From the NCBI GenBank assembly GCA_015698045.1, contig BLAL01000303.1, positions 186,001-250,000 of the forward strand: a stretch of 64,000 nt of DNA. The letters are read 5' to 3'. The notes beneath the pieces were generated by a model. That model had not been told where the DNA came from, searched no databases, and saw nothing but the letters and a program-made list of their open reading frames with translations. The stretch comes from Rhizophagus clarus. Lineage: Eukaryota; Glomeromycota; Glomeromycetes; Glomerales; Glomeraceae. Below are positions 1 to 13,763 of the stretch, piece after piece. The position numbers were made by a program, and so were the translations under genes. Within the stretch, counting starts at the first letter, position 1; every line of letters starts with the position of its first letter.

Positions 1-877
1 TTTACTAAAGTTTATTTGAAAGACAGAAACTCTAGCTTTCTAAAGAATACTTTTAAACAGTTTTTCATAAAATATTGAGTGAGTTTTCCTTGTAGCGAAG
101 TAAAAAAAAAAATGATTTTTTTTTTTAGCCATATGATCAGCCATGTCGATCCCTCTACCCTTAAACAAGTAAAATTTTATAACTTTTGAAAATTTTACTA
201 ATATGATTAAATAAAACTTATATGTAACTTTTATATGTATTTTTCAGGACTTTACTATACTAGAACTGTATTAGTATAATTTCCAATACTTCTTATAGGC
301 TTCAGTTTTTCAGTAATTGATCAGCCTATATAATATTTGAGTTGATCTTTCATTTATTGTCTGAAGCGAAGTGAAGGACTATATATGTTTATGAAAGGTG
401 ATGATTAATTAAAGTCATATCCATTTGTTCGCACACGTTACGTCACAAAATTTTGTGCTATATTAGTAAACAAAAATAAAAATAAAATTGCATACACTAA
501 ATGTAACACAATAAAATAAATATTTTGCTCCGGACTCTCAACGGTTTCTATTTCCCTAGTTTATCTAATCTTAAATACTGGAATCTTATATCTTTTCTAG
601 TATTAGTACCATTCTATATGAGTATATGACCTTAAAATTTTGTCACTGTGTGTTACACCCCTCTACTTTCTCATTTTTCATATGTATTCCAGGTAAAAAT
701 CCTATTTGTCACACGCTATTCGTCATATGATTAATTTCTTAATTCTGGCCAAATCTGATAATGCCGGCCAAAAACCACGTGGAGGTGAAAATTTTTTTAT
801 GGCGCTAATGGGATAAATGCCTTGTACAATTAGAAATTTAACCATCTAGGATAAAATCGTAATTAGACAATTTAGTC
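1..877. other. Intergenic DNA, no gene seen
   Basis: AT-rich DNA with no long open frame and no recognisable repeat boundary. The last 100-150 bases before position 878 are presumably the promoter and 5' leader of the next gene, but no specific element can be named. Confidence 0.5.
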
Positions 878-1649
878 ATGGAACAATTCGAATTAAAAAC
901 TGACAGAAAGCCAAAATTGTCGGATAACATTTTAGAACTTAAGGTAATTTTTTTAGCTGCTATTACGTACGTTGCTTCATTATCTTGATGAATATAAAAT
1001 TCTCTTAAATAGTTTATGCAGAGGCAACAAGAAAGAGCTTTGCGTGAGAAATTAGAAAGAGAACGTTCTAAGGCTCTTGGTGAAGCTCAATGGGTTGCTT
1101 TTTACGATGAGCTTGATTTTGGAAAACCGTAAGTCAAATAAACATAACTTGCTAATTTTTTCATCTGTTTAAAAACTTTCTTTTATTATTAATTAAAAGT
1201 AAGTTCAATGTGGAGTATTTACCAAGTTATCTGTCTTTTACGAAATCTGAAGTAAAAAATGGGCGTTTATCTTTTGGACGTTTCAAATCAGGTTACCGGG
1301 TAAGATAATTATTATTAATAAAACTATATTATTTATTTTATTTTTAATTAACCTGATTACTTCGAGTTAGAAATCACCGAATGCTACAAAAATTATAGAT
1401 GAACAAAACGAATCATTATCATCAATATCAAATTCTACGCATAGTTACAACATACAGGTTAGAAAGCGAAAATACGAAAATATTCGAAGTACAATTTTGA
1501 ACAAAAACTCGAGGAAGAAAGACGAACTAGGATTAGACGAAGTTGATGAACAAGATAGTAACTACGAGTTAGAAGAGGGAGAAATTCCACAAAAAATTGC
1601 AAAAATTAAAAATGAAATTAATAGAAAATTTCTGAAACCACCAGAGTAA
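878..1649 (+). CDS. Unrecognised 183-aa charged protein, four exons
   Basis: I do not recognise this family. Four exons (878-943, 1022-1128, 1200-1299, 1371-1649) join in frame with GT-AG introns of 71-78 bp to give 183 residues. The N-terminal third is a charged helix rich in Arg and Glu (RQQERALREKLERERSKALG). It is followed by a compact aromatic stretch (AQWVAFYDELDFGKP, then FNVEYLPSYLSFTK and GRLSFGRFKSGYR) that looks like the conserved core. The C-terminal part is basic, then acidic, and ends in KFLKPPE. A nuclear role would suit the charge pattern, but that is inference only. The first ATG after an in-frame-poor AT-rich region was taken as the start. The stop lies 130 bp from the stop of the convergent neighbour, so the two 3' ends are tightly packed. 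Confidence 0.7.
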
Positions 1650-1779
1650 TTTATGTTAGAAAGTAAGTCTTACATCATCAGTTAGAGATATCTCTATATA
1701 AATGAAGAAATAGCTATAAAACATGATTAATGACGACATGTGAAGAGATAATATAATAAAATACCACAAATGATTGAAA

Positions 1780-4700
1780 CTATCGGTTTTCTTCTTTGTC
1801 CACCTCCATTTGTGGCGAATAAGAAAGTATACTCGCTTGGACTTTTCCACGTCGATGTTTAGATATATAATAAAGCCGCATATAAAGTCTTTGAATCAAG
1901 TCTTTAGCCTGAAAAATAAATAATAAATATATACGTTAACACAATCATTTTATACTCCTAAAAGCTCAAGTATCACACTTATGATTTTTACTTTTGTTCG
2001 TTCCATGAATGCAGCTCGCATGTCCACTATTTAATTAAATAATATGAATAATTAGAATTAGAATAAATCCCTTAAAATTTAATATATATTTTAGATAAAT
2101 AATATAACCTATTCTTCCATGTAAATAATTTAACCTATTGGCAATTTCTTCAACTGTGTCCTATCATCGAAAAATGAACGCATATTAAAACTTATTTATG
2201 ACAATGCTGTAAGGGGAAAAACATGATGATTACTTTCGCTTTTCTCAACTGTGATTCATCATCTAAAGCATAATCAAGAAATAAGACATAGTTATATAAA
2301 TCAGCGTAATTAGTCTCGTCTCTAATTTTAAAAACGGTTAAAAAAAGATCCAGAAGAGAATTGAGAATCTCGGATATCTCGGGTTCTGTTACGTCGTGCT
2401 GTGAATTAAGTTTAATAAATAATTTTTCTTCATTTAATTCCAAAAATAATAATAATAACAAAAATTTACTATGCTCTTTTGCTGAGAAAATGTTGACTTA
2501 GAGCCAAATAAGAATCGAAATGCTAAAAAACGTCTTAATGAACGTCCACGATCAGAAATCGGTAAATGTTCTAACATAGCCACTTTGAACTGAGTTACTG
2601 AGCCGCATGAGAATTCGACATCGTCACATATCAGCTTAGTCTTAAATTTTTTAAAAAGAGTGAATTTATGTCAAATCTCAATAGAGAACAAAATTCGAAC
2701 TTACTTGTTCTATCCATTGGTCTTCTTCGAAAATCTCTAAAAGTGAATTTAATACCTCTTCAATTTCGCTGGACAATGACAAAAGTCGCTTATCTAATGG
2801 TAATCGAAGAAAAACAATGATAGCAGATCTTATTTCCTCAGGACTTGAAAACGCGAGTAACCTAAAATATGGAACAAGCTCAGTGTGCTTTTAATTTCAC
2901 ATAAGAAATAATAATTTTTTTCCTCCGACCTGTTATCAATCATAGGTACAAGAATTTTCAATAATTGTCTTACATTATCGATATAGGAGAATTTAGGAGG
3001 AGCTTCTATTTAAAAATGCCTAATTTAAGTTAATCCTTTGAAAATAATTAACCAATAGCTATAAGCTAAATATTAATACCCAATATAGGAATTCGCGTAA
3101 TAATTTGTTCCAGACAATATTGTGTACTAATCATTTGGTTTGATGCACCTAGCGTAGTTAATATATTATATATTTCTATAAAAGAAACATTTATGTCACC
3201 AGGTTCATTTTTCAGGCTGGAACTGTAAATTCCCTGTATCATAAAAATGATTAACATAACTTAAAAGAAACAAATAAACCACTATGATGTAACAATTACT
3301 TTAACTTCCGCAATATTTTTTAATGTGTTAAAAGATGCTTCCGTAATTACTTTATTTTCTCCATAGCTTGCTAAAATAAAGAATTAATTATATTTAATTC
3401 AATAAAAAGAATCTCAAATATTTATGAGGATATTCACCCATATGAAGAATCCAAACGATGACTTCAGTTGGTAATCGCCAACCAATCTCAAATTGACGAG
3501 TAATCCAATTGTTGCAAAGTATATCTTTGAGTTTGTCTTCTTCTATAATTAAAATACAATTATTTATAAGCATGAAATACATAAAAAGAATGATTTCAAA
3601 TATTTGCCGTACCAGAATACATTTTTAATAATAAATCAAATGTTGGATCGTTATTTAGAACTACAGTCTGTAAACTAGGAATTTGTGGATTCTACCATAA
3701 TAAATTTACATTAATATAAAGAATTCGAGAAGAAAGTACAAAATCATTTCAATATTTACAGAACTCAAGTTTCCAAAAAATTCTATTTGATGGCCTTGGT
3801 CAAATTTATCAGTCTCTTCAAGTATCTGGCATGTCAAATAAACATTATCAAATTAAAGTGATACTTGTAAATAATTTATACATTGCATGTACAAAATTTC
3901 CTAGGTAACCTGTTGCAGATGTTCAAGCTTTTCATCTTCATCTAATATTGCAGCGGATATTTTCAGTCGATCGTAGTTGTCAAATAGATCTTCCAATTCA
4001 TCTATCATCTAGAATGTATAAAAAAAATAATAATTAAATGAAATTCACAAATAAATTACATCTATAATGAATGACATTTACATTATCCTCGAGTACTTTT
4101 TCTAGGACATTAATGTTGTAGCCTGCTTTATCTCGTATCCTTTTTTCTCGAAGAAGAGCAGATAACGAATTTTGATACGATGGTATTGCAGTATAATTTT
4201 CTTTTGTAGAGGGAGATGATGAATCATCAAATATTGGGATGTCACCTTTTATAGGAACAGCGTTAACTGTCGGAACAAATCCTTCTTGAAAAACAACACG
4301 TCGAGAACGTTTGCTTCGTCGCAAATTGTTTTTAATACTCTTGGAACTACAAAAAATAAAAATTTTACACAAAGATAATTGCAACTAATATTCTTGACAG
4401 AAACACACCTTTTTTCTGATTTCGACAAAATATGATCGATTTCATCATCTTCAATAACCTAGTATAAAAATCGATAATTCATTATAAGAAATACTGATTA
4501 AAGGTATTTTAATACACATGATTTAACTTACGTCAGGAACGCTCTTCGAGACATCATCGTCGTCATCACTTATTATAATTGTTTCGTTTTGATTATTTAC
4601 TTGAAGGTTTTTAAGTGGAGAATCAGGAGTTGAATTAAAACTTGTAAATTGAGATTCAGTTGTATTGTGACTTTTAAATGGGATTTCAGAGGTTTTCCGC

Positions 4701-5031
4701 TTTTGGGTTTCATAATCTTTCTTTATATTCTTTGAAGGTGGTGTACCTTTATATAAATAATTCTCACTATCATATTTATTTGAGACCATAGTAGAGGACT
4801 CTGAGTTTCTAACAAATTAAACAGATTTAGTTTATTATTCTTTTTCGCCTTATCTAATTTAACTTACGTATTATTATTTTGCGTCCGAGGGAAATAGTTC
4901 GTAATTGGAGGCGTACTGTAGAAATAAAATTGATACCCTTGATAAATTTTAATGTACGGTTAAAAAACCGCGTTTATAAAATAGAGCACTTACAAAAGGG
5001 ATACGCGTGCCGATGTTTTCTGTTTGACCAT
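1780..5031 (-). CDS. SLF2: SLF2/FAM178-like protein (SMC5/6 recruitment, CANIN domain)
   Basis: Many-exon gene read from an ATG at 5029-5031 (MVKQKTSARVSL) to a stop at 1780-1782. The N-terminal half is low-complexity and contains an acidic, possibly SUMO-binding stretch (IIISDDDDD) followed by basic KR-rich motifs. The C-terminal half resembles the helical CANIN region of SLF2/FAM178. Visible matches to the family pattern include NSLSALLREKRIRDKAGYN, PTEVIVWILHM, the LEHLPISDRGRSLRRFLAF segment (compare LLPDNTRGKQLRRHL in the animal protein) and the terminal AKDLIQRLYMRLYYISKH helix. In animals SLF2 with SLF1 brings the SMC5/6 complex to stalled forks; fungi use Nse5/Nse6 for this. The match is from memory of family motifs, so the exact exon count and joins are approximate. 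It diverges from SOF1 across 196 bp. Confidence 0.65.
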
Positions 5032-5227
5032 TTTAATTTATAGGAGCTTAAAAAAGTATTTCGGATTACAGTAGTTATTCTTCAACTGATATGAACTCGC
5101 GTTTCAAATTGATTTATTGTCGTAAATACGTATTTATGTGCTATTTGAGTAGTAAAAACTTGACGATCACACCGTAAGTTTAGATCGTTGATCAATTTAC
5201 GATTTTGCTATCCAATTTCTAGTCGGA
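5032..5227. promoter_or_regulatory. Divergent promoter region, SLF2-like / SOF1
   Basis: The start codons of the two divergent genes are 196 bp apart, so both promoters must lie here or inside the genes. No TATA box or known motif stands out. Confidence 0.45.
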
Positions 5228-7266
5228 ATGGTATTAAGTTTTTTTTAGAAACTTTTTTTTAATAAACAGAACTAACTGAGCTTATTTAATATCCATAGAA
5301 AGTCAAGGTTCTTTCTCGTTCTGCTTTAGAGTATACACGTAAAACGTCTCAAGATATTTACAAAATCAAACGTAATTATGATCCTACATTACACCCATTG
5401 GAAAAAGCTCGGGAGTACACTAGAGCACTTAATGCCGTAAAATTAGAACGAATGTTTGCGAAGCCATTTGTCGGTGATTTATCTGGTCATTCTGATGGCG
5501 TTTATTGTATGGCCAAACATCCTAGAAAATTAACAACTGTTATATCAGGAAGTGGTGATGGAGGTAAATGTGTTCGTTTTTTTTTTTTTTTCTGACACTT
5601 GAGTAAATAAAATGCTAATTCAGAATTGAGGATATGGGATCTGTCTGATCGAGAAACAAAATGGAAGGTTGTTGGCCATAAAAGTATTGTCAAAGGTGTA
5701 TGTTGTAGCCTAACAAAAGAAGGTTTATACTTTTCATGTGGGACGGATAAAACCGTGAAGATTTGGAATCCTGATCAATCGGGCGAAGTAAGCATTGATC
5801 ATTGGGATTTGTAATAATATTTTGGCAACTTAGATTATTTTCCAATGTCTCACTTCAATTATATATCTTTAGCCATTAAATACTTATGTCGGAAAATTTG
5901 CTTTCAGGTTAGAGTTGTATAAGTCTTCTTTCATTTTGATCTATCGTAATAAATAATAATTCTTTAAAATATAGTGCAATAGATCATCACCGTAGTGATC
6001 CAATTTTTGCCACTTCTGGATCGCAAATTGACATATGGGATGAAAATCGGTAGAAAAAGAAGTTTAATCTTTACATGAAAAAGATATTTTGATTTACATT
6101 TATTTTATTTATAGATCAGATCCTATCAAAACTTTCAATTGGGGAGTGGATACAATTAATACTGTCCGATTCAACCAAACAGAAACAAACATCTTTGGTA
6201 GTTGTGGTACAGACAGAACCATAATTCTTTATGATCTCAGAATGAATTCTCCGTTGACAAAATCTGTTTTGCAGGTCGATACTAATTATAAATAGAAGTT
6301 CATTATTATATAAATTGAATTGAATTTGTTTTTCATTATTTTCTATAGATGAGAACAAATGCTATAGCGTGGAATCCAATGGAAGCATTTAATTTTACAG
6401 CGGTATTATTATTAATAATTTGTTTTCCAGTTTTATATTCAGTGATTTATATGCATTTAATGACGAATTTTAGGCAAATGAAGATCATAACTGCTATACT
6501 TTTGATATGCGTAAGATGGATTGTGCATTAAATGTTCTCAAAGATCATGTATCTGCAGTGTAAGTAGTTATTTAATTTAGAATAAAGTTATTATATATTT
6601 ATTAATTTATTATCATAAACACAGATTGGATCTAGATTATTCTCCAACAGGTGAAGAAATAGTCACTGGCGCTTATGACCGAACATTGAGAATTTATTCA
6701 GCGCGTCAAGGACACAGTCGAGATATATACCATACCAAACGAATGCAGCGCATTTTCTGTGTTAAATACAGCATGGATTCAAAATATGTTCTTTCTGGTT
6801 CTGATGATGGCAATATTCGACTGTGGAAAGCAAAAGCATCCGAAAAACTTGGTCCGGTAATGAAATATTTGCATAAGTAAAAGCTATTTATAAATTTTTT
6901 TTTTTTAATTAAATTTGTAATATTTATGATGAATATTAGAAGGACTATAGAGAACGTGCTCACATCGAATATCAAGAGAAACTTATTGATCGATATAAGT
7001 ACCTTCCAGAGATTAAAAGAATTTCAAGGTAAAAATTTAGTTACTCTTTATTTATAATAAATTGTTACTAATGCAACAATACAACATATACAAATATACA
7101 AAGACATCGTAACGTTCCGAAGGTAATTAAAAACGCACAAAACACAAAGCGTGTTATGTTGCAAGCTCGGCGACGAAAAGAAGAAAATTTACGAAGACAT
7201 TCCAAGAAAGGATTGATTCCTTATCAAGCAGAGAGAAAAAAACCAATTGTTGGTATTGCCAAGTGA
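5228..7266 (+). CDS. SOF1: SOF1/DCAF13, WD40 protein of the small-subunit processome
   Basis: WD-repeat protein of the U3 snoRNP/SSU processome, needed for 18S rRNA maturation in the nucleolus. The whole family pattern is readable through about ten exons: KVKVLSRSALEYTRKT, RNYDPTLHPLEKAREYTRAL, NAVKLERMFAKPF, repeats ending in ISGSGDGELRIWDLS, SCGTDKTVKIWN, SQIDIWDENRSDPIKTFNWG, SCGTDRTIILYDLR, MRTNAIAWNPMEAF, LDYSPTGEEIVTGAYDRTLR, YHTKRMQRIFCVK, and SGSDDGNIRLWKAKASEKLG. The diagnostic SOF1 C-terminus follows (RISRHRNVPKVI, then a basic tail ending VGIAK). The start is unusual: the ATG at 5228-5230 is followed directly by a GT donor, and exon 2 (from 5299) supplies the second codon. The first coding exon is therefore three bases long, which restores the conserved M-K-V-K start. 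Length is close to the usual 445 residues. Confidence 0.95.
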
Positions 7267-7547
7267 TTAAATTTTACGACATATAAATTTATTATGTACA
7301 TTAGCTGTTTGATACAAATTGCAGTTACAACCGAATAGTCATGTAACATAAGAGTAAAATGCCACCTTGACACAATTATATAACCCTTGACGAACTTAAA
7401 TAAACCTCATTCTGTCACATGAGAATTTAGATGGGACGATTGGACGAATCATTTAACACATGCTCATATTCTACCTCTGTATACTCGAAAGCCAATCATT
7501 TTCCAACACTTGACAGATTTTAGTGTATAAATTGATCAAAAGCATAA

Positions 7548-8847
<1,300 letters not shown>

Positions 8848-8926
8848 TAATATGTTACTTATTTAAACGTATAATAATTGTAAAGGTTATAATTTTATTA
8901 TATGTCAAAAGTAATTTTTTTTAGAC

Positions 8927-10284
8927 TCAACAATTACTATAATTAATGTTTGTGATTATCGTTTTTGTTAGCTTAGGTTGACTATTTTGTGATGATGAAT
9001 TTTTATTATACATACGAATCCACGGATGATTTAAAACTTGTTCCATTGATGGGCGGTTAATTGGATTCTTTTGTAACAACTAAACTTTATATTATTAGAG
9101 CAAATTTATTGGAGAGTAATAATAATAAAATAAATTACCATTATAATAATATCTCTCGCTTCTCTTGACACATAGTCTGGAATCGTAACTTCATCGAGTA
9201 CTATTCTTTGAATTGTCGGATGAAATCCTATCGATTCAAATGGAGGTGTGCCGACCAACAATTCATAGCATATTATTCCAAGTGCCCATACGTCCACTTT
9301 CTCATTATAAGGTTGACGTTTAACCATCTCAGGTGCGAGATAATCTAATGTTCCACAAATAGTTTTAAGTGATGAACTACATTTGAGGTGGAATTATAAG
9401 TATTATTATTATTATACGTTAACTCTAATCTAAATTTAGTTTACTTGCTTCGTGAAATCTTGCACGTAAGTAGCCCAGCCAAAATCTGCTAATTTGAGAA
9501 TTCCTTGTTTATCTATTAGTAAATTTTCTGGTTTTAAGTCTCGATGAACTATGTGATGTTCGTGAACATATTTTAACGACTTTGCTATCTGTGCGATATA
9601 CTAAATTCATAAAATTTAAAAAATTTATTAACTGTGAATTACAATTTATTCAATTATTTATTAAGTATATAATACCCTTGACGCTTGTTTTTCAACAAAT
9701 CGCATTTGTCTTTTTAGTTGAGCATATAATGTTCCGAGAGGAGCCCATTCCAAAATCATTACAACTCGTTTTTCATCTTGAAAATATCCATATAATTTAA
9801 GGATATTAGGATGACTAGAAATTTTATTATAAAATAATTAGCTAATTAAATTAAATTGAAAAATGAAACGAATGCCTTACTTGAGATTTCCCTGAATTTC
9901 AACTTCACGTTCCAGCTGTTGTAGGAGCTTGTCATGTTTCAACTCGTGCTTTAACAATATCTTTAGAGCAACAATATATCCACTTGATTTATTCGTCGCT
10001 AAATGAACGCGTCCGTATTTACCCTTGCCAATTTCATGTCCAACTTTGAAATCCTTCATAGATAATATGCGAAAGTCAGGTTGCCTTTGAAAAAATAAAT
10101 AAGGAAAAAACGTGTTATAGAAACAGTTAAATTTAAATTCTCGATTTATAAAGCTTACTTGGTTAAAAGATAAGCACGGTTTTCTTTATCACATTCATCT
10201 TCTTTAGAAATATCCTATATGTATGAGTTAACAAATAGTTTGATAATCATCAAGAGAAAGGTATCAATTGTAAAAAATTACCAT
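8927..10284 (-). CDS. Divergent Aurora-type serine/threonine kinase
   Basis: Full kinase domain on the minus strand: glycine loop [27 protein letters not shown] with the catalytic lysine, [24 protein letters not shown], the DFG motif in [13 protein letters not shown], activation segment [37 protein letters not shown], and a final [10 protein letters not shown]. The DFGWA.. and [10 protein letters not shown] signatures place it in the Aurora family. The activation segment lacks the usual RRTT context, and the N-terminal extension is very short ([18 protein letters not shown]). The ATG at 10282-10284 is followed at once by a GT donor, and exon 2 begins at 10214, so the first coding exon is only the ATG. 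The last exon runs to a stop at 8927-8929, 101 bp from the convergent DPM1 stop. It is probably a diverged paralogue of the neighbouring kinase. Confidence 0.85.
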
Positions 10285-10461
10285 CTTTTTAATTCTTTTA
10301 ATCGATTTTAAAACATTTCAGATCATGCTGTAAGTTTATTTGGAGTTTTTTATTGGAAAAGTTCGCGTGACGTAATATATATATGTAGTAATATATATAT
10401 ATAAATAGCATTTATTCTAAGACGTGGTCTATATATAATTTTTATCTTTTGCCAAACGACC
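10285..10461. promoter_or_regulatory. Divergent promoter between the two Aurora kinases
   Basis: 177 bp separate the two kinase start codons. It contains an alternating AT run (about 10374-10402) but no motif I can name. Shared control of the pair is possible but not shown. Confidence 0.4.
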
Positions 10462-11894
10462 ATGAGCAGCCAAATTTTTCATAATCCTATTCAAATTAGC
10501 CCAATTTTTGTTACGGTACAACTTTTTTTTTTCATATTACTTCCATTGAACAGTTCAAATAATTTATATTATATTTAATTTTAGAAACATAACAAAATCG
10601 AACAAGCGTACAATAAAGAGAATAATAGTGCGAAAAGTTTCACAAGTAAAGAATATGGGGTTGACGATTTGAATAAAGGAAAACTTGAAAAGGTCAATGT
10701 GTTGACTAGTCCTACAATAAGGTAAAATAATACATAATAGCAATTTTAATGATGCAAGCTATTTATTAATTTTTTTTTTTTTTTTTGATAATAGGACGCC
10801 ACGTTTATGGGCATTGAATAACTTTGATCTTGGTACTGGTCTTGGCAAGGGACAATTTGGTCGTGTTTACATTGCAAGAGAAAAAACAAGCGGTTTTATT
10901 GTTGCTCTTAAAGTATTAAAAATATCTGAATTGATAAAGAATAATGCGGAAAAGCAATTGATACGTGAGGTTGAGATTCAAGCTAATCTAAGGTAAATAA
11001 AATTTATATTATTATTTCGATTTTAGCTAAGTTTACGAAAACCTTTACAGGCACCCAAATATTCTCCGTCTTTACGGTCACTTTCATGACGAAAAATATG
11101 TCTTTTTGATTCTTGAGTACGCAGCTAAAGGGGAACTTTTCCGACATCTCAGAAAATGCACAAGATTTACAGAAAAAAGAACTTCGAAAGTACGCATTAA
11201 ACTTGTGTCCTTAGCGAATAAGGAGTTAATTCCACATGTTTATCTTTGACTTATTTGTTAGTATATTGCGCAAATGGCCGGTGCTTTAGGGTATATCCAC
11301 AAGAAACACGTGATTCATAGGGATATCAAACCCGAGAACCTATTATTAGATATGCATGATCAACTTAAAATTGCTGATTTTGGATGGTCAGTACACGCTC
11401 CAAGCCAAAGGTACGCGATTAACGTACTTGTTTATTGATTTTTAACTTCACTAACTTCATTCAATTTTAGACGTAAAACGTTGTGTGGAACTAAAGATTA
11501 TCTTCCTCCAGAAATGGTGGAAAATCAACCTCATGATGAGAAAATTGATCTTTGGTCACTAGGTGTTTTATGTTATGAACTTTTGACAGGAAATGCCCCG
11601 TTTGAAGAATCTGCTAATGGAAGGGATACGACCTACAAACGGATAGCTAAAGTTGATTTTACAATTCCAGATCATGTATCGGCTGATGCCAGAGATTTGA
11701 TCAGTTCGGTAGGGCTCGCAATTTTAACTAATTTATTGATTTAGAATGAATTTAATTTATACTTTATTATTAAACAGTTATTACAGCGAGATCCTAATAA
11801 ACGTTTGCCAATAAAGGACGTGTTGAACCATCCTTGGATTGTTAAACATCAAAAGAATTCCAATGTTCTTCAAATGACTAACAAATTTTTTTGA
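10462..11894 (+). CDS. IPL1: Aurora kinase (mitotic serine/threonine kinase)
   Basis: Canonical Aurora kinase. An N-terminal extension of about 75 residues (from MSSQIFHNP, including AYNKENNS and [12 protein letters not shown]) leads into the domain: [86 protein letters not shown], and the family hallmark [20 protein letters not shown] with the T-loop threonine. It continues with [35 protein letters not shown] and [10 protein letters not shown]. In chromosome segregation this kinase corrects kinetochore attachments as part of the passenger complex. Exons join with short introns, and the last stop is at 11892-11894. Relative to its minus-strand neighbour it has the standard activation loop, so it is the likelier orthologue of yeast Ipl1. 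Confidence 0.93.
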
Positions 11895-13763
11895 TTCTGT
11901 TTATAAACAACTTTAGAATCCGAAATATTCGAAATAGAATTACGGGTAAAATTGATGTTATACAGACCAATAGTATTCTTTATATAATTACTACTTCATG
12001 AAGTAAAATATCACTTACAATTTTCCATAAAAATACTGTAATAACTGTATGTGTAGTGTGACAATAATTCAACTAAAAAATTTTTAATTGGCCTGCTTTT
12101 GCAAAGTATTGATCTTAACAAAGTTGAGGTATGCTTTCGTGAAACCTAGATATGTAACTTTCTTTTCAAATATCAATCAATTACAAAATATGTTTTTTGC
12201 ATAAAATTTATTATTGTTAGTTTTATATTTAAAATTCCTTTTATCAGTCTGGAGTTTATAAAGGACTATATAATACTAGAAAAATTAGTATGTAATTCTG
12301 TTTGTCTACCTGCTTTCAACTTGAATTGATGCATGTGTTATATTATCATTTTTGTAAGGACTCTGGAAATTTAAATATAATTAGTAAAATAAAGCCAGTT
12401 TTATTATCATATATTGATTGGCTAAAATTGAAGATCATCTCTGTAAACAGAATTTTTGTACTATATTTTTTTTTAATATGATCAGATTTTTATTATTAAT
12501 CTATAATCAACAGGGCAGATGTATCTTATATCACATATTAATCATTTGCCAATCATAATATATATAATATCACATTATCATATAGCATTGCATAAGGTAC
12601 TCTAGGTATATATCAATTTCACCAATTTAAAAATTGAATTATACCCAGAGGTATTTTGTATGAAATATGGAAAAATTGATTAGAATTAGCTGAATTTTTA
12701 CCATAATTAAGATTTTTTAACCATATATCATAAAATGTGATAGAATTTATAAGTAACAAGAGCTATTTTTATAAATAATCATAAATTGTATTATATAATT
12801 ATATTAAAATTTACGAGCAAAATGCATTAAAGTTAGAAGTCATGTTACAAGTAACTTTTTACAACATACAGATATAAAGATTGTGTATCATAAATCATCT
12901 TTCTAGAGATAATATAATAATGACAATGATATTTGATAGTTTCATAATAATTATTTAAAGTCATACTAATTATATTATGAGCAACAGTTCATATAAAGTT
13001 ATAATAATTATTCAAAGCCATACTGATTGTATTATGAGCAACAGTTCATACAAAGCCATACTAATTGTCTTAAAGAAATTGTGTTATAAGTAACAATCAT
13101 ATTGATAACTGATAAATTGAATTATTTTATTTTATGTATTGTTATTAATGAAATTGATTTAACTGTATTAATACTGACAAGAATGTAGTCCTAATACTTA
13201 TAATAATCTTTCATTAATAATTTCATAATTGTAATTTTCATAATAATTTTTTTCTTTATGATACTAACACTTAGATCATCCTATAGTAAAATGCAAAAGT
13301 TATCTAACAAAATATTTAAAGGTATAAACGCTCTCTTACCAATTGTTTGCAAGGCTTTCCTTCAGGCAAAATCCAAGAATAAAGTTATATCAGTTATTAG
13401 ACCTGTAGTATTAAAGCCTAAGATTACCAAAGGAGACTAGTATCAAGCATGGGTTCAATTCTATTTGTTAATAAGTTATATCAAGAACAGCTACTATCTC
13501 ATCTACATACCATAAATCTTCTATTAAAGAAATTTTTGAAGAGGTACTTTATCAGACCATCAGGGTAGAAAATGAGTCGAATACTATAAATAGTATTTCG
13601 TGATCAATAAAAAATAAAAAATAAAAAATAAATTGATTGACAAATAATGTGTCAGTCATGTCATGTACTCATATTTAAGTATAAACTTTATTTCTTTATG
13701 CACTTTTTTTTAATTTTTAAAAAAAATGGAACAAATACTTTCTGAAATCAATACTGAAGTATA
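11895..13763. other. Intergenic, AT-rich, with short direct repeats
   Basis: No supportable gene. Around 12955-13110 a unit of about 56 bp (built around TTATGAGCAACAGTTCAT) is repeated two to three times. An open frame at 13258-13440 (60 codons) has no start context, homology or splice partners that I can see. Most of the remainder is unstructured AT-rich sequence. Confidence 0.5.

Noticed and set aside
13258-13440. 60-codon open frame after the Aurora gene
   Set aside because: No splice partner, no family resemblance and only chance length in AT-rich DNA. It could be a repeat fragment.
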